Shown piece by piece: positions 16,330-25,343 of a stretch of DNA of 64,000 nucleotides. Origin of the DNA: Eubacterium sp. MSJ-33 (lineage in GTDB: Bacteria; Bacillota; Clostridia; Lachnospirales; Lachnospiraceae); the NCBI RefSeq assembly GCF_022174665.1, contig NZ_CP076562.1, positions 2,062,525 to 2,126,524 on the forward strand. The letters are read 5' to 3'. Position 1 is the first letter of the stretch. Every line of letters starts with the position of its first letter. The notes beneath the pieces were generated by a model. That model was given only the letters and a program-made list of their open reading frames with translations, was not told where the DNA came from and searched no databases. The position numbers and the translations under genes are program-made.

Positions 16330-16730
16330 GGCGGGATTATAGTGATATTATTAACCGTGAGCGCCCGGTGTCGAAGAAGCACCTGCCGATGGACCGGATG
16401 ATGCGCGCGGCACAGTTTGCCCCATTTGCGGCCCTTACGGGACATGATGAGGCTGTGCGGGAGACGGCGCGGCTGACGGAGGAGGAGATAGAACTCGATG
16501 AGTATGAAGTTGCGGAACTAAACCGGAAACTGCAATGGTTAGCAGAGCATAAAGATGCGGAAGTGTCGATCGTGCATTTTATTAAGGATGCGAAAAAAGA
16601 GGGCGGTGCCTACGTGAAGGACACCGGTATTCTGAAGAAAATAGATGAACATACACATACATTGGTATTAGTATGCAAACAGGAAGAAGTGCAGATAGAT
16701 ATATGGAAAATAATAGAAATTTTAATCTGA
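16326..16730 (+). CDS. YolD-like protein
   Basis: 134 residues from the GTG at 16326, which overlaps the stop of the polymerase gene (GTGA), so the two are translationally coupled. The YolD-like signature is visible: PMDRMMRAAQFAPFAALTGH at about 21-40, then ARLTEEEIELDEYEVAELNR, and a C-terminal strand set. In Bacillus and Clostridia YolD-like genes are regularly paired with UvrX-type Y-family polymerases and are thought to act with them in UV or SOS tolerance. The biochemical role is unknown. Confidence 0.88.
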   Translation: MRRDYSDIINRERPVSKKHLPMDRMMRAAQFAPFAALTGHDEAVRETARLTEEEIELDEYEVAELNRKLQWLAEHKDAEVSIVHFIKDAKKEGGAYVKDTGILKKIDEHTHTLVLVCKQEEVQIDIWKIIEILI

Positions 16731-16845
16731 TTTTAATCTTTCCTACCTTATAGATTAATTTTTGTATCGTAAGATATGGACACAATCAAGAACAGCAAAG
16801 AACAAATCACAAAACAGCTGTTTCGGAAAATGGAGGATATCAGAT

Positions 16846-17379
16846 ATGGATCAATTAGAAAAGGTAGAAAAAATCAGAGAGAAGACAGGTGTTAGTTATG
16901 AGGATGCCAAGGGCGCACTCGAAGCATGTAATTTTGATCTGCTCGATGCAATTGTGTATTTAGAGAAGCTTGGAAAAATCAAGGCACCGGAGGTTGGGAC
17001 TTACACGACCACAACGCAGGAGACATCAAATGAGCTGGCGCAGGCACAGGCAGCCTATGAACAGTCCTGCAAGAAGAAAACATTTGGTGAACACATGGAT
17101 GAGTTTTTTGCATGGGTCGGCGGTATCATCAAGAAAGGCTGTGAGAAGAACTTTATCATTGAGCGCAATGGTGGACGGTTTATGCGGATGCCAATCATCG
17201 TATTTGTATTGCTTTTGATCTTTGCATTTTGGGTTTCGGTACCACTTTTGATCATCGGACTTTTTTGCGATTGTCGGTATCATTTTGAAGGTGACGCGAA
17301 AGCAGTACAGGACATCAACAACGCCTGCGACAAGGCATCTGATGCCTGCGCGGGAGTGAAAGAAGACATCAAGAAATAA
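16846..17379 (+). CDS. UBA/TS-N-like domain membrane protein (DUF4342-like)
   Basis: 177 residues from the ATG at 16846 (TGGAGG nine bases upstream). The N-terminal ~45 residues form a UBA/EF-Ts N-type three-helix domain (EKIREKTGVSYEDAKGALEA then CNFDLLDAIVYLEKLG). A linker and a conserved GEHMDEFFAWVGGIIKKGCEKNF segment follow, then a basic turn (RNGGRFMRMP) and one or two hydrophobic spans (about 123-148). This matches small DUF4342-style proteins of Clostridia. The role is unknown; membrane-surface protein binding is inferred. Confidence 0.75.
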   Translation: MDQLEKVEKIREKTGVSYEDAKGALEACNFDLLDAIVYLEKLGKIKAPEVGTYTTTTQETSNELAQAQAAYEQSCKKKTFGEHMDEFFAWVGGIIKKGCEKNFIIERNGGRFMRMPIIVFVLLLIFAFWVSVPLLIIGLFCDCRYHFEGDAKAVQDINNACDKASDACAGVKEDIKK

Positions 17380-17448
17380 AAATCTGAAGCATAGAGATAG
17401 GAAAATTAAGTAGTGGCGGAAAAACGACAACAGGTAGTTATATAAAGA

Positions 17449-17597
17449 GATGGACAGAGTACCAATTTTAATGCAGACCATTGGAACATGTCGGTACTTA
17501 ATGAATTGTGCCAGTTTACTGGTGCAATGAGTTTAGTACCGCTACATGTGGAAGTGAGCGAGAGCGCGTCTGCATGTAATTGCGTACTCTGTCTATC
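17449..17597. repeat. Long imperfect palindrome (about 150 bp) upstream of the two-component system
   Basis: The outer arms GATGGACAGAGTAC... (17449-17478) and ...GTACTCTGTCTATC (17568-17597) are reverse complements over about 30 bases with few mismatches. Further in, CGGTACT pairs with AGTACCG and ACATGT with ACATGT. The centre is ATTGTGCCAGT TT ACTGGTGCAAT. Weaker pairing (CGACAA, TTATATA) may extend it to about 17424-17622. It fills most of the 267-bp gap between genes. It could be a palindromic miniature element or a structured transcript. Confidence 0.75.
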
Positions 17598-17646
17598 TCG
17601 TGGAATATATATAATTTGTCGCTTTTTCGCGGTAGTAGGAGACGAT

Positions 17647-18327
17647 ATGAGTAAGATTTTGATTATTGAAGATGAAGCAGGTATTGCCCGTTTCGTTGAA
17701 TTGGAATTAAAACATGAGGGAAATGAGGTTGAGAAGGCAGCAGACGGCAGAGAGGGCTTGGATAAAGCCCTCTCCGGTTCGTTTGACTTGATTTTACTTG
17801 ATGTGATGCTGCCGGGATTAAATGGCATGGAAGTACTGCGCAGACTTCGTCAGGAGAAGGACACGCCGGTCATTATGCTCACGGCGCGGGATGCTGTAAT
17901 GGATAAAGTTTCGGGACTGGATGCAGGTGCCGATGATTATATTACGAAGCCGTTTGCCATCGAGGAACTGCTGGCACGTATCCGTGTTGCATTAAAGAAA
18001 CATGCACGTACAGAGAATGCACCGATGCATAAGCTGGAGGTGCTGGGCGTCTGCATGGATGAGGATCGTCATGAGGTGACGGTACAAGGAGAAAAGGTGG
18101 AACTTACGAACCGGGAGTTTGAGCTGTTGCACACATTGATGCGGAACAAGAACATAGTACTTACCCGCGAGAAGCTTTTAAACGAAGTATGTGGGTATGA
18201 TTATGTCGGAGAAACAAACATCATTGATGTGTATGTGAGGTATCTGCGGACGAAGATTGATGATCATTTTGGAATCAAGCTGATTCAGACTGTCCGCGGA
18301 GTTGGATATTGTATTAAGGAGTCTTAG
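17647..18327 (+). CDS. OmpR/PhoB-family response regulator
   Basis: 226 residues from ATG 17647 (GTAGGAG nine bases upstream); the longer in-frame extension runs through the palindrome and is not credible. Receiver domain 1-115 with acidic EDE at 8-10, phospho-Asp52 in LLDVMLPG, Thr in MLTARDAV and Lys in ITKPF. Winged-helix output domain 128-225 (LTNREFELLHTLMRN, YVRYLRTKID). It pairs with the kinase eleven bases downstream. The potassium-uptake genes next in line make K+ or osmotic control a reasonable guess, not proven. Confidence 0.95.
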   Translation: MSKILIIEDEAGIARFVELELKHEGNEVEKAADGREGLDKALSGSFDLILLDVMLPGLNGMEVLRRLRQEKDTPVIMLTARDAVMDKVSGLDAGADDYITKPFAIEELLARIRVALKKHARTENAPMHKLEVLGVCMDEDRHEVTVQGEKVELTNREFELLHTLMRNKNIVLTREKLLNEVCGYDYVGETNIIDVYVRYLRTKIDDHFGIKLIQTVRGVGYCIKES

Positions 18328-18337
18328 GAGTAACCGG

Positions 18338-19609
18338 ATGAGAGAAGAACGAACAAATCGGAAGACCACCTCTATCGCCCGGAAGATTCATGTCGGATAT
18401 TGGTTCCGGCGCTTTTTTGCGTTGCTGGGACTTGATATTGTGATACTTGGAATGCTGTTTGTGGCGGTACTGGTATGGAGGCTTGATACGACAGATACAG
18501 ATTGGATGTCCGGGGCGAAACCGGTGCATATTACATGGTCCGGTGAATCGTATGCTACATGGACGATGACAACACAGGTCGGTGAGAACACGCAGGATTT
18601 TCAGATCCATGATATCGCGGACTATGCGGCATTGCCCCTCATCGTCATTGGTGCGGTGGAGATTATGATGCTTATTTCCGCGGGCTTTGGCACGCGGAAT
18701 ATCAGACGGAAGCTGCGTCCGTTGAATGAACTTGCCGTGCGTGCGGAGGCACTTTCGAATATGAGCGGTGACGAGGTGAATCTGGAGCATCTGGAACAGG
18801 CAATCTCGAATGTCTCTGTTGATGCAAATGATATACGGATATCGACCGGGGATAAGGACTTGCAGAGCATCGAGGCAGCGCTGAATAACCTGCTTGCGCG
18901 AATGCAGGAGAGCAAGCGGCAGCAGGCTCGGTTTGTATCAGATGCGTCACACGAGCTGCGAACCCCGATTTCCGTGATTCAGGGGTATGTGAATATGCTT
19001 GATCGTTGGGGCAAGGAAGATGAGGCTGTATTAAATGAGTCGATTGAAGCACTTAAAAATGAGTCTGATCACATGAAAGATTTGATTGAACAATTGTTGT
19101 TCTTAGCACGTGGTGACAGTGGACGTAATACATTGAAGCCGGTGGAAGTTGACTTAAATGACCTTGTACAGGAAGTATATGAGGAGTCGATGATGATCGA
19201 TGAGACACATCCGTATGATTTTTCGGCCTGTCCGGGCTGTATGGTGCGTGGGGATGTTGCCATGCTGAAACAATCGATCCGTATTTTTGTGCAGAATGCG
19301 GCGAAGTATTCGGACAAGGGGGATACAATTCATTTTACAGTCGGACACACGAATCAAGGCGTCTATTATCAGGTACAGGACGAGGGCATCGGTATGCAGG
19401 CATCCGAGGTGGTGCACATCTTCGAACGGTTCTATCGTTCGGATGAAGCGCGTAACAGTGAGACTGGCGGCTCAGGACTTGGACTATCCATTGCAAAATG
19501 GATCGTGGATGCGCATGACGGAAAGATTGATGTATTGACCAGACAGGATTTTGGAACACGGTTTCGCGTGACACTCCCTTGTAGTACAGATGTAAATATG
19601 CTACAATGA
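18338..19609 (+). CDS. Membrane sensor histidine kinase
   Basis: 423 residues from ATG 18338 (TAGGAG seven bases upstream). Two membrane helices (about 28-52 and 98-122) enclose a ~45-residue external loop rich in Thr and Trp. A HAMP-like linker follows, then HisKA with His205 in SDASHELRTPISVIQGY, and a HATPase domain with N-box FVQNAAKYS, DEGIGM and GGSGLGLSIAKWIVD. The external sensor loop is small, so the signal may be perceived in or near the membrane. Partner of the preceding regulator. Confidence 0.95.
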   Translation: MREERTNRKTTSIARKIHVGYWFRRFFALLGLDIVILGMLFVAVLVWRLDTTDTDWMSGAKPVHITWSGESYATWTMTTQVGENTQDFQIHDIADYAALPLIVIGAVEIMMLISAGFGTRNIRRKLRPLNELAVRAEALSNMSGDEVNLEHLEQAISNVSVDANDIRISTGDKDLQSIEAALNNLLARMQESKRQQARFVSDASHELRTPISVIQGYVNMLDRWGKEDEAVLNESIEALKNESDHMKDLIEQLLFLARGDSGRNTLKPVEVDLNDLVQEVYEESMMIDETHPYDFSACPGCMVRGDVAMLKQSIRIFVQNAAKYSDKGDTIHFTVGHTNQGVYYQVQDEGIGMQASEVVHIFERFYRSDEARNSETGGSGLGLSIAKWIVDAHDGKIDVLTRQDFGTRFRVTLPCSTDVNMLQ

Positions 19610-19673
19610 AATTTCAGATTTTATGGAACGATAATGGCATGGAAAACATGTAGGGGAGTGTAAAATAAAGGAT

Positions 19674-21071
19674 ATGAAATCTTCAAAGAGATCTCAGAAA
19701 AAAGAACAAGGATTGAATATTATTATTGTTGGATGCGGAAAGGTCGGCAGTACCCTGGTCGAAAAACTCAGCAAGGAATCTCATGATATTACAGTAATCG
19801 ATCAGAAGAATGAAGTGGTTCAGCGTATTACCGAGGACTATGATGTTATGGGTTTTACCGGAAATGGTGCGAGCTACAGCATCCAGATTGAGGCGGGTAT
19901 TCAGGATGCGGATGTTCTGATTGCCGTAACGGAAAGTGATGAGTTAAATCTGCTCAGCTGTACGATTGCGAAAAAGGTCGGCGACTGTGCTACCATCGCA
20001 CGTGTCAGGAACCCGGATTACAGTATGGAGCTTTCGTATCTTCGAAATCAGCTTGGACTTTCGCTGATCATTAATCCAGAGCTGGAAACTGCACGCGAGA
20101 TTGCACGTCTGCTGCGCCTGCCGTCGGCTCTTGAGATCAACTCCTTTGCGCGCGGGCATGCGGAGCTTGTGAAGTTCAAGATTCCGAAGGAGAATCTGCT
20201 TCACGATAAGCCGATTTCGGCGATGCATGAGTTAAACTGTGATATGCTTGTCTGCGGGGTGGAGCGGGATGGAAAGCTGATTATCCCGGATGGTTCTTTC
20301 ATCATGCGTGGCGGTGATGCCGTGACATTTCTTGCGACACCGACAAACAGTATGGATTTCTTCAAGAAGATCGGTGTCGATACACATAAGGTCAAAAACT
20401 GCATGATTATCGGCGGAGGAAAGACTTCATATTATCTTGGAAAACAACTGATATCGACCGGTGTGGAAGTCAAGATCATGGAGATGGACGAGAAGCGATG
20501 CGAGGAGTTAAGTGTATTACTTCCGAAGGCACTGATCTTGCATGGCGATGGCTCGGACGAAGACCTGCTCCGTGAGGAGGGCATCGAGAGTACGGAATCG
20601 TTTGTTCCGCTGACCGGACTTGACGAGGAGAATATCCTGCTTACGTTATTTGCGAGAAAATGCTCCGATACGAAGGTAATTACGAAGATCAACCGGAGTA
20701 CCTTCAGCGATGTGCTCGATGGACTGGATATCGGAAGTATCGTATATCCGCGTTATATCACAGCCGAGAAGATTCTGGCGTATATCCGTGCGATGCAGAA
20801 TTCGGTCGGAAGCAATATCGAGACATTGTATCATATCTTTGATAACCGGGCAGAGGCACTGGAATTCAAGGTTGAGAAGGATTCGCCGGTCATTGGAAAA
20901 CCAATTATGGATCTGAAACTGAAGGATAACCTTCTGCTTGCCTGCCTGAACCGGAATGGAAAGGTTATTATTCCACGTGGTCAGGATGTCATCTGCGAGG
21001 GCGATTATGTGGTTGTCGTCACAACACATACCGGATTTACCGATGTCAGTGATATTTTGAAATGGCAGTAA
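19674..21071 (+). CDS. trkA: Trk potassium uptake regulator TrkA
   Basis: Cytoplasmic NAD(H)-binding subunit that gates the TrkH channel. 465 residues in two tandem RCK modules: N1 with IIIVGCGKVGSTLVEKLSK (~16-35) and acidic IDQ at the second strand, C1 near 150-230, N2 with CMIIGGGKTSYYLGKQL (~243-260), and C2 at the end (FTDVSDILKW). Length and doubled architecture are standard. trkH starts 24 bases downstream. Confidence 0.95.
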   Translation: MKSSKRSQKKEQGLNIIIVGCGKVGSTLVEKLSKESHDITVIDQKNEVVQRITEDYDVMGFTGNGASYSIQIEAGIQDADVLIAVTESDELNLLSCTIAKKVGDCATIARVRNPDYSMELSYLRNQLGLSLIINPELETAREIARLLRLPSALEINSFARGHAELVKFKIPKENLLHDKPISAMHELNCDMLVCGVERDGKLIIPDGSFIMRGGDAVTFLATPTNSMDFFKKIGVDTHKVKNCMIIGGGKTSYYLGKQLISTGVEVKIMEMDEKRCEELSVLLPKALILHGDGSDEDLLREEGIESTESFVPLTGLDEENILLTLFARKCSDTKVITKINRSTFSDVLDGLDIGSIVYPRYITAEKILAYIRAMQNSVGSNIETLYHIFDNRAEALEFKVEKDSPVIGKPIMDLKLKDNLLLACLNRNGKVIIPRGQDVICEGDYVVVVTTHTGFTDVSDILKWQ

Positions 21072-21095
21072 GGGAGATTTTTTTGGAGACAGATT

Positions 21096-22544
21096 ATGAA
21101 CTACTCAGTTGTTATTTATATATTAGGCTGGATCATGGAAATCGAGGCAGCGTTCCTGGCCCTTCCGGGTATTGTATCCGCGATATATGGCGAGTCGGGT
21201 GGCTTTGCTTTTTTGTGGGTGGCACTTGGAAGTGCGGTTGTAGGTTCCATGATTATTCTGCATAAACCGAAGAATATGCGGTTTTATCTGCGGGAAGGCT
21301 TCGTGACGGTAGCGCTTTCGTGGATTCTGATGTCTGTGATTGGATGTCTGCCGTTTGTGATCAATGGTGATATTCCGCATTTTGCAGATGCGCTTTTTGA
21401 GATGATATCGGGATTTACAACAACGGGTGCGACAGTTGTATCGGATGTGGAAGGCCTGACGAAGGGCAGCTTATTCTGGCGAAGCTTCAGCCACTGGATC
21501 GGAGGCATGGGCGTTCTTGTATTTCTGCTTGCCATCGTGCCGATGGCGGGAGGCAGCCACATGAACCTGATGAAGGCGGAAAGCCCGGGACCTTCGGTTG
21601 GAAAACTGGTACCGAAGGTGCGCCAGACAGCCAAATACCTGTATATTATTTATTTTACCCTGACCATGATAGAGGTAATTTTTCTACTCTTTGGAGGAAT
21701 GAATCTGTTTGAAGCTCTGACAACGTCGTTTGGAACAGCCGGAACCGGAGGTTTTGCAATCTGGAATGACGGATTCGTCAGTGTCAGCCCGTATAATCAG
21801 TGGGTCGTTACGATTTTCATGTTGCTGTTCGGTGTGAATTTCGGATTTTATTTCCTGATTCTCACAGGAAAGCTGCGGGATGCGCTGAAGTTTGAAGAGG
21901 TGCGGATTTATTTTATCATCGTGATTGCATCGGCAGTGTTTATCTTTATTAATCTGCGACATTTTGCATTGTATGCGCCGGTGGAAGGCATCCGGCAAGC
22001 GTTCTTCCAGGTAGCAAGTATTATCACGACGACGGGATTTGCAAGTGCGGATTTCAATCTATGGCCGGAGACTTCGAGGACAATCCTTGTGCTTTTGATG
22101 TTTATCGGTGCCTGCGCCGGAAGTACGGGCGGCGGTATCAAAGTCTCACGGTTTATTATTGCATGCAAGTCATTTATAAAAGAAATTATTTCTTATCTGC
22201 ATCCGCGTTCCGTGAAGAAGATCAAACTCGAGGGAAAACCACTCGAGCATGAGACGCTGCGGGCGACAAATGTCTATTTTATGACATATATGGTTATTTT
22301 CGCGGTATCCGTACTGCTTGTGTCGATTGAGAACAAAGATCTGGTCACAAACTTCGCGGCAGTAGCAGCTACGTTTAACAATATCGGTCCGGGGCTTTCT
22401 CTGGTTGGACCGATGGCGAATTTCGGACATTTTACGGATTTTACGAAATATATTCTGATGTTCGATATGCTGGCTGGGCGACTTGAGATATTCCCAATGC
22501 TGCTGTTGTTCTGCCCGACGGTATGGAGGCGTCGAAGAGCATAG
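21096..22544 (+). CDS. trkH: Trk/Ktr potassium channel subunit TrkH
   Basis: 482-residue integral membrane protein with about ten membrane segments in four MPM-type repeats. Selectivity-filter regions are recognisable as FTTTGATVVSDVEG (~108-121), FGTAGTGGFAIWNDG, ITTTGFASADFN and FNNIGPGLSLVG. GACAGSTGGGIKVSRF lies before the last repeat. It works with TrkA, encoded directly upstream. The start has a GGAGACAG ribosome site. Confidence 0.95.
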   Translation: MNYSVVIYILGWIMEIEAAFLALPGIVSAIYGESGGFAFLWVALGSAVVGSMIILHKPKNMRFYLREGFVTVALSWILMSVIGCLPFVINGDIPHFADALFEMISGFTTTGATVVSDVEGLTKGSLFWRSFSHWIGGMGVLVFLLAIVPMAGGSHMNLMKAESPGPSVGKLVPKVRQTAKYLYIIYFTLTMIEVIFLLFGGMNLFEALTTSFGTAGTGGFAIWNDGFVSVSPYNQWVVTIFMLLFGVNFGFYFLILTGKLRDALKFEEVRIYFIIVIASAVFIFINLRHFALYAPVEGIRQAFFQVASIITTTGFASADFNLWPETSRTILVLLMFIGACAGSTGGGIKVSRFIIACKSFIKEIISYLHPRSVKKIKLEGKPLEHETLRATNVYFMTYMVIFAVSVLLVSIENKDLVTNFAAVAATFNNIGPGLSLVGPMANFGHFTDFTKYILMFDMLAGRLEIFPMLLLFCPTVWRRRRA

Positions 22545-22561
22545 AAAAAGATTGTTTACAA

Positions 22562-22595
22562 AAAAGAGGAACCGGATGGGCCGGTTCCTCTTCGT
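22562..22595. terminator. Strong hairpin after trkH
   Basis: AAGAGGAACCGG pairs with CCGGTTCCTCTT, four-base loop. The + strand side is not followed by a T run; the A tract on the left would give one on the - strand. It probably ends the trk transcript all the same. Confidence 0.6.
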
Positions 22596-22597
22596 GC

Positions 22598-22667
22598 GTT
22601 ATAAGGCTATGGTTAATTACTGAAAGATTGATATAAGAATGGTATTCGTAACAGTAAACCTTATAAC
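22598..22667. repeat. Inverted repeat in the trkH-glycosyltransferase gap
   Basis: GTTATAAGG (22598-22606) and CCTTATAAC (22659-22667) are perfect complements, with an inner TTACTG/CAGTAA pair. The rest of the gap (22668-22810) is AT-rich and probably holds the promoter of the next gene, with TATATGATATATTC-type sequence near 22740-22755. Confidence 0.5.
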
Positions 22668-22810
22668 ACACTTATTATACATGAAAAGTAAAGAAAAATA
22701 TAGTGAAATTCAAAGATTTCTGTGTGAAAATAGCATTATATATGATATATTCATAATAAGTATGTGAGAAAATAAACGCAAAATCAGGAAAAGAACGGTA
22801 GGAGATATCG

Positions 22811-25291
22811 ATGAATCAGGAATATCTGTTTAAGGAATTAAGAAAAGGTGCCACGGCGTCGCGGCAGATCGTTGTGACTGGATATTGCACGGCGGAGTTT
22901 ATGGATGATAAAACGCTTTCAGCGTGTATTATAAGAAATGGAGCAAAGACGATACTGTCATGCGGATATGAAGTTGTACCGGCACCGTCGTTTCAGGGAA
23001 AACACGGCAATGAAAAAAAATATTCCCGTTTATTGACAGTCTGCATTACGGTATCGATGAAGATAGAGCCGAAGGATCAGTTTCAGCTTTTGGCACAGAC
23101 GGAAGATGGAACACAAATTGTGATGTGTAGTAACAGGGGAGAAACTCTGATTAAAGAATTCCAGAAGATTTATTATTCGATTGATACGGTGAAAGAAGAA
23201 GCCGGATATTTTGTGATCCGGGGTTGGGCAATCGACAGTGAAGATGTTACGATTCGACTGCATGATAGAAAGACCGGGGAGATTTTGACGCTTCCCCCGA
23301 ATATGCCGGAATGGTATATCCGCTCAGATGCCATGCGCCGGTTTACGGAGTGTAAGAAGATGGAGAAGATTGGATTTTCCATGAAGCTTCCGCTCGAGTG
23401 GAGTAAGCGGAGTTTGTCGATGGAATTTCAGGCGGGCAAATGTAATGCCAGAGAGAACGTACAGAAATCCGGGCAGGGATTTAGCGGCAGATGTCTGAAT
23501 AATCTGTATGTGAATGTATTGCGTGTCTATAATAACACGAAGACATTGGGATTGCATAATACCTGTGTGAAGATTAAAAAACATTTACAGGTCGCAACGC
23601 CGTTCAGTCATAAAGACTATAACAAATGGGCACGCAAGAAACTGTTGACAGCCAAGCAGGTGGAACAGCAGAAAAAAGAAGAATTTGCATATAATCCAAA
23701 ATTCAGTATTCTTGTTCCATTGTTTGAGAGTGATGAAAAATTCCTGAAAGAACTGATAGAATCAGTACAGGCGCAGACATATAGTAACTGGGAACTCTGT
23801 TTCTCGGATGGCAGCAAAGATTCTTCGCGTCTGGAAGTGTGGATGCAAGCATATCTAAAGTCAGATTCCCGTATAAAGTTTATTGCAAGACGGCAGGGAC
23901 CGCTTGGAATCTCAGAGAATACGAATCAGGCGTATGAGCTTGCAACCGGAGATTATATTGTGCTTGGCGATCATGATGATCTGTTCACGGTGGACGCATT
24001 GTATGAGTGTGTGAAAACCCTGAATGAGAAAAAGGTTCAGGTCATCTATACAGATGAAGATAAAATTGACGAGACGGGAAAGACGTATTTTGCACCGAAC
24101 TTTAAACCGGATTTTAATATTGACCTGCTTCGTTGCAACAATTATATCTGTCATATGTTTGTCGCTGAGAAAGAACTGGTAGAAAAGGTTGGATTGTTTG
24201 ATCCGGCATTCAATGGCGCACAGGATTATGATTTTATCTTCCGCTGTGTGGAGCAGGCAGATGGAATCCATCATATTCCACGGGTGCTGTATCATTGGAG
24301 AGCGCATACGGTATCGACAGCAGAGATTCCTGAGTCAAAGATTTATGCTTTTGAAGCAGGGAAACGGGCAATCGCAGCACATCTGAAGCGTGTGGGATTG
24401 GATGGTGTTGTTGAGGATGGAGATAATCTGGGATTTTATCGTGTCAGCTATCCGGTGAAGGGAGAACCGCTTCTGTCTATCGTGATTCCGAACAAGGATC
24501 ATATTGAGGATCTGAAGAAATGTATGAAGGCAATTGATGAGCGTTCAACATATCGGAACTTTGAATATATTATTGTGGAAAACAACAGTGAGAAGCAGGA
24601 GACATTTGCGTATTATAAGGAACTCGAAGCAAGAAAAAATGTGACCGTGCTGTACTGGCCGGATGAGTTTAATTATTCAAAGATCAATAATTTCGGTGTG
24701 GAGCATGCACATGGGGAATATATTCTGCTTTTGAATAATGATACCGAGATGATAAACGATGATTGTCTGGAGCAGATGCTTGGATATTGCCAGAGAGATG
24801 ATGTGGGTATTGTCGGAGCGAGACTGTATTATGATGACAATACGATTCAGCATGCGGGTGTTGTTGTCGGATATGGTGGTGTCGCCGGACATGCATTTGT
24901 GACACTCAATGAAGATGAGGGACTGTATCAGTCGCGGACGAAGGTTGCCTGCGATTACAGTGCGGTGACAGCAGCATGTATGATGGTGAAAAAGAAAGTG
25001 TTTGAAGAGGTTGGAGGATTGGAACCGATGTTCCGTGTGGCATTCAATGATGTTGACTTCTGTATGAAAGTGCGGCAGACGGGTAAATTGATTGTCTATG
25101 TGCCACAGGCAATGTTGTATCATTATGAATCCAAATCACGGGGACTGGAAGATACGCCGGATAAACAGATCCGTTTTAACAATGAGGTGGAATTGTTTGT
25201 AAAACGCTGGCCGGAAATTCTGGCAAACGGAGATCCGTATTATAACGTAAATCTGGCTTTGGATGCAGCAGACTTTTCTATCCGTGTGTAG
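22811..25291 (+). CDS. Large two-domain family 2 glycosyltransferase
   Basis: 826 residues. An N-terminal ~290-residue region of beta-rich character has no catalytic motif. The first GT-A domain starts near 297 (FSILVPLFESDEKFLKELIES, YSNWELCFSDGS) with its metal motif in LGDHDDLFTVDAL. The second starts near 555 (LLSIVIPNKDHIEDLKK, YIIVENNS) with LLLNNDTEM and a C-terminal acceptor region (GGLEPMFRVAFNDVDFCMKV). This layout resembles rhamnan- or O-antigen-type polymerising glycosyltransferases such as WsaE or RgpF neighbours. No membrane span is evident. It is followed by a related gene and probably builds a surface glycan. Confidence 0.88.
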   Translation: MNQEYLFKELRKGATASRQIVVTGYCTAEFMDDKTLSACIIRNGAKTILSCGYEVVPAPSFQGKHGNEKKYSRLLTVCITVSMKIEPKDQFQLLAQTEDGTQIVMCSNRGETLIKEFQKIYYSIDTVKEEAGYFVIRGWAIDSEDVTIRLHDRKTGEILTLPPNMPEWYIRSDAMRRFTECKKMEKIGFSMKLPLEWSKRSLSMEFQAGKCNARENVQKSGQGFSGRCLNNLYVNVLRVYNNTKTLGLHNTCVKIKKHLQVATPFSHKDYNKWARKKLLTAKQVEQQKKEEFAYNPKFSILVPLFESDEKFLKELIESVQAQTYSNWELCFSDGSKDSSRLEVWMQAYLKSDSRIKFIARRQGPLGISENTNQAYELATGDYIVLGDHDDLFTVDALYECVKTLNEKKVQVIYTDEDKIDETGKTYFAPNFKPDFNIDLLRCNNYICHMFVAEKELVEKVGLFDPAFNGAQDYDFIFRCVEQADGIHHIPRVLYHWRAHTVSTAEIPESKIYAFEAGKRAIAAHLKRVGLDGVVEDGDNLGFYRVSYPVKGEPLLSIVIPNKDHIEDLKKCMKAIDERSTYRNFEYIIVENNSEKQETFAYYKELEARKNVTVLYWPDEFNYSKINNFGVEHAHGEYILLLNNDTEMINDDCLEQMLGYCQRDDVGIVGARLYYDDNTIQHAGVVVGYGGVAGHAFVTLNEDEGLYQSRTKVACDYSAVTAACMMVKKKVFEEVGGLEPMFRVAFNDVDFCMKVRQTGKLIVYVPQAMLYHYESKSRGLEDTPDKQIRFNNEVELFVKRWPEILANGDPYYNVNLALDAADFSIRV

Positions 25292-25343
25292 TGGATATTC
25301 AGATAACTTTAGATAGCGCGATGAAAGAATGAGAGGGTGTCCT

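Noticed and set aside
17488-17646. 53-codon N-terminal extension of the response regulator
   Set aside because: It runs through the palindrome, has odd composition, and ATG 17647 has its own AGGAG and begins exactly at the receiver domain.
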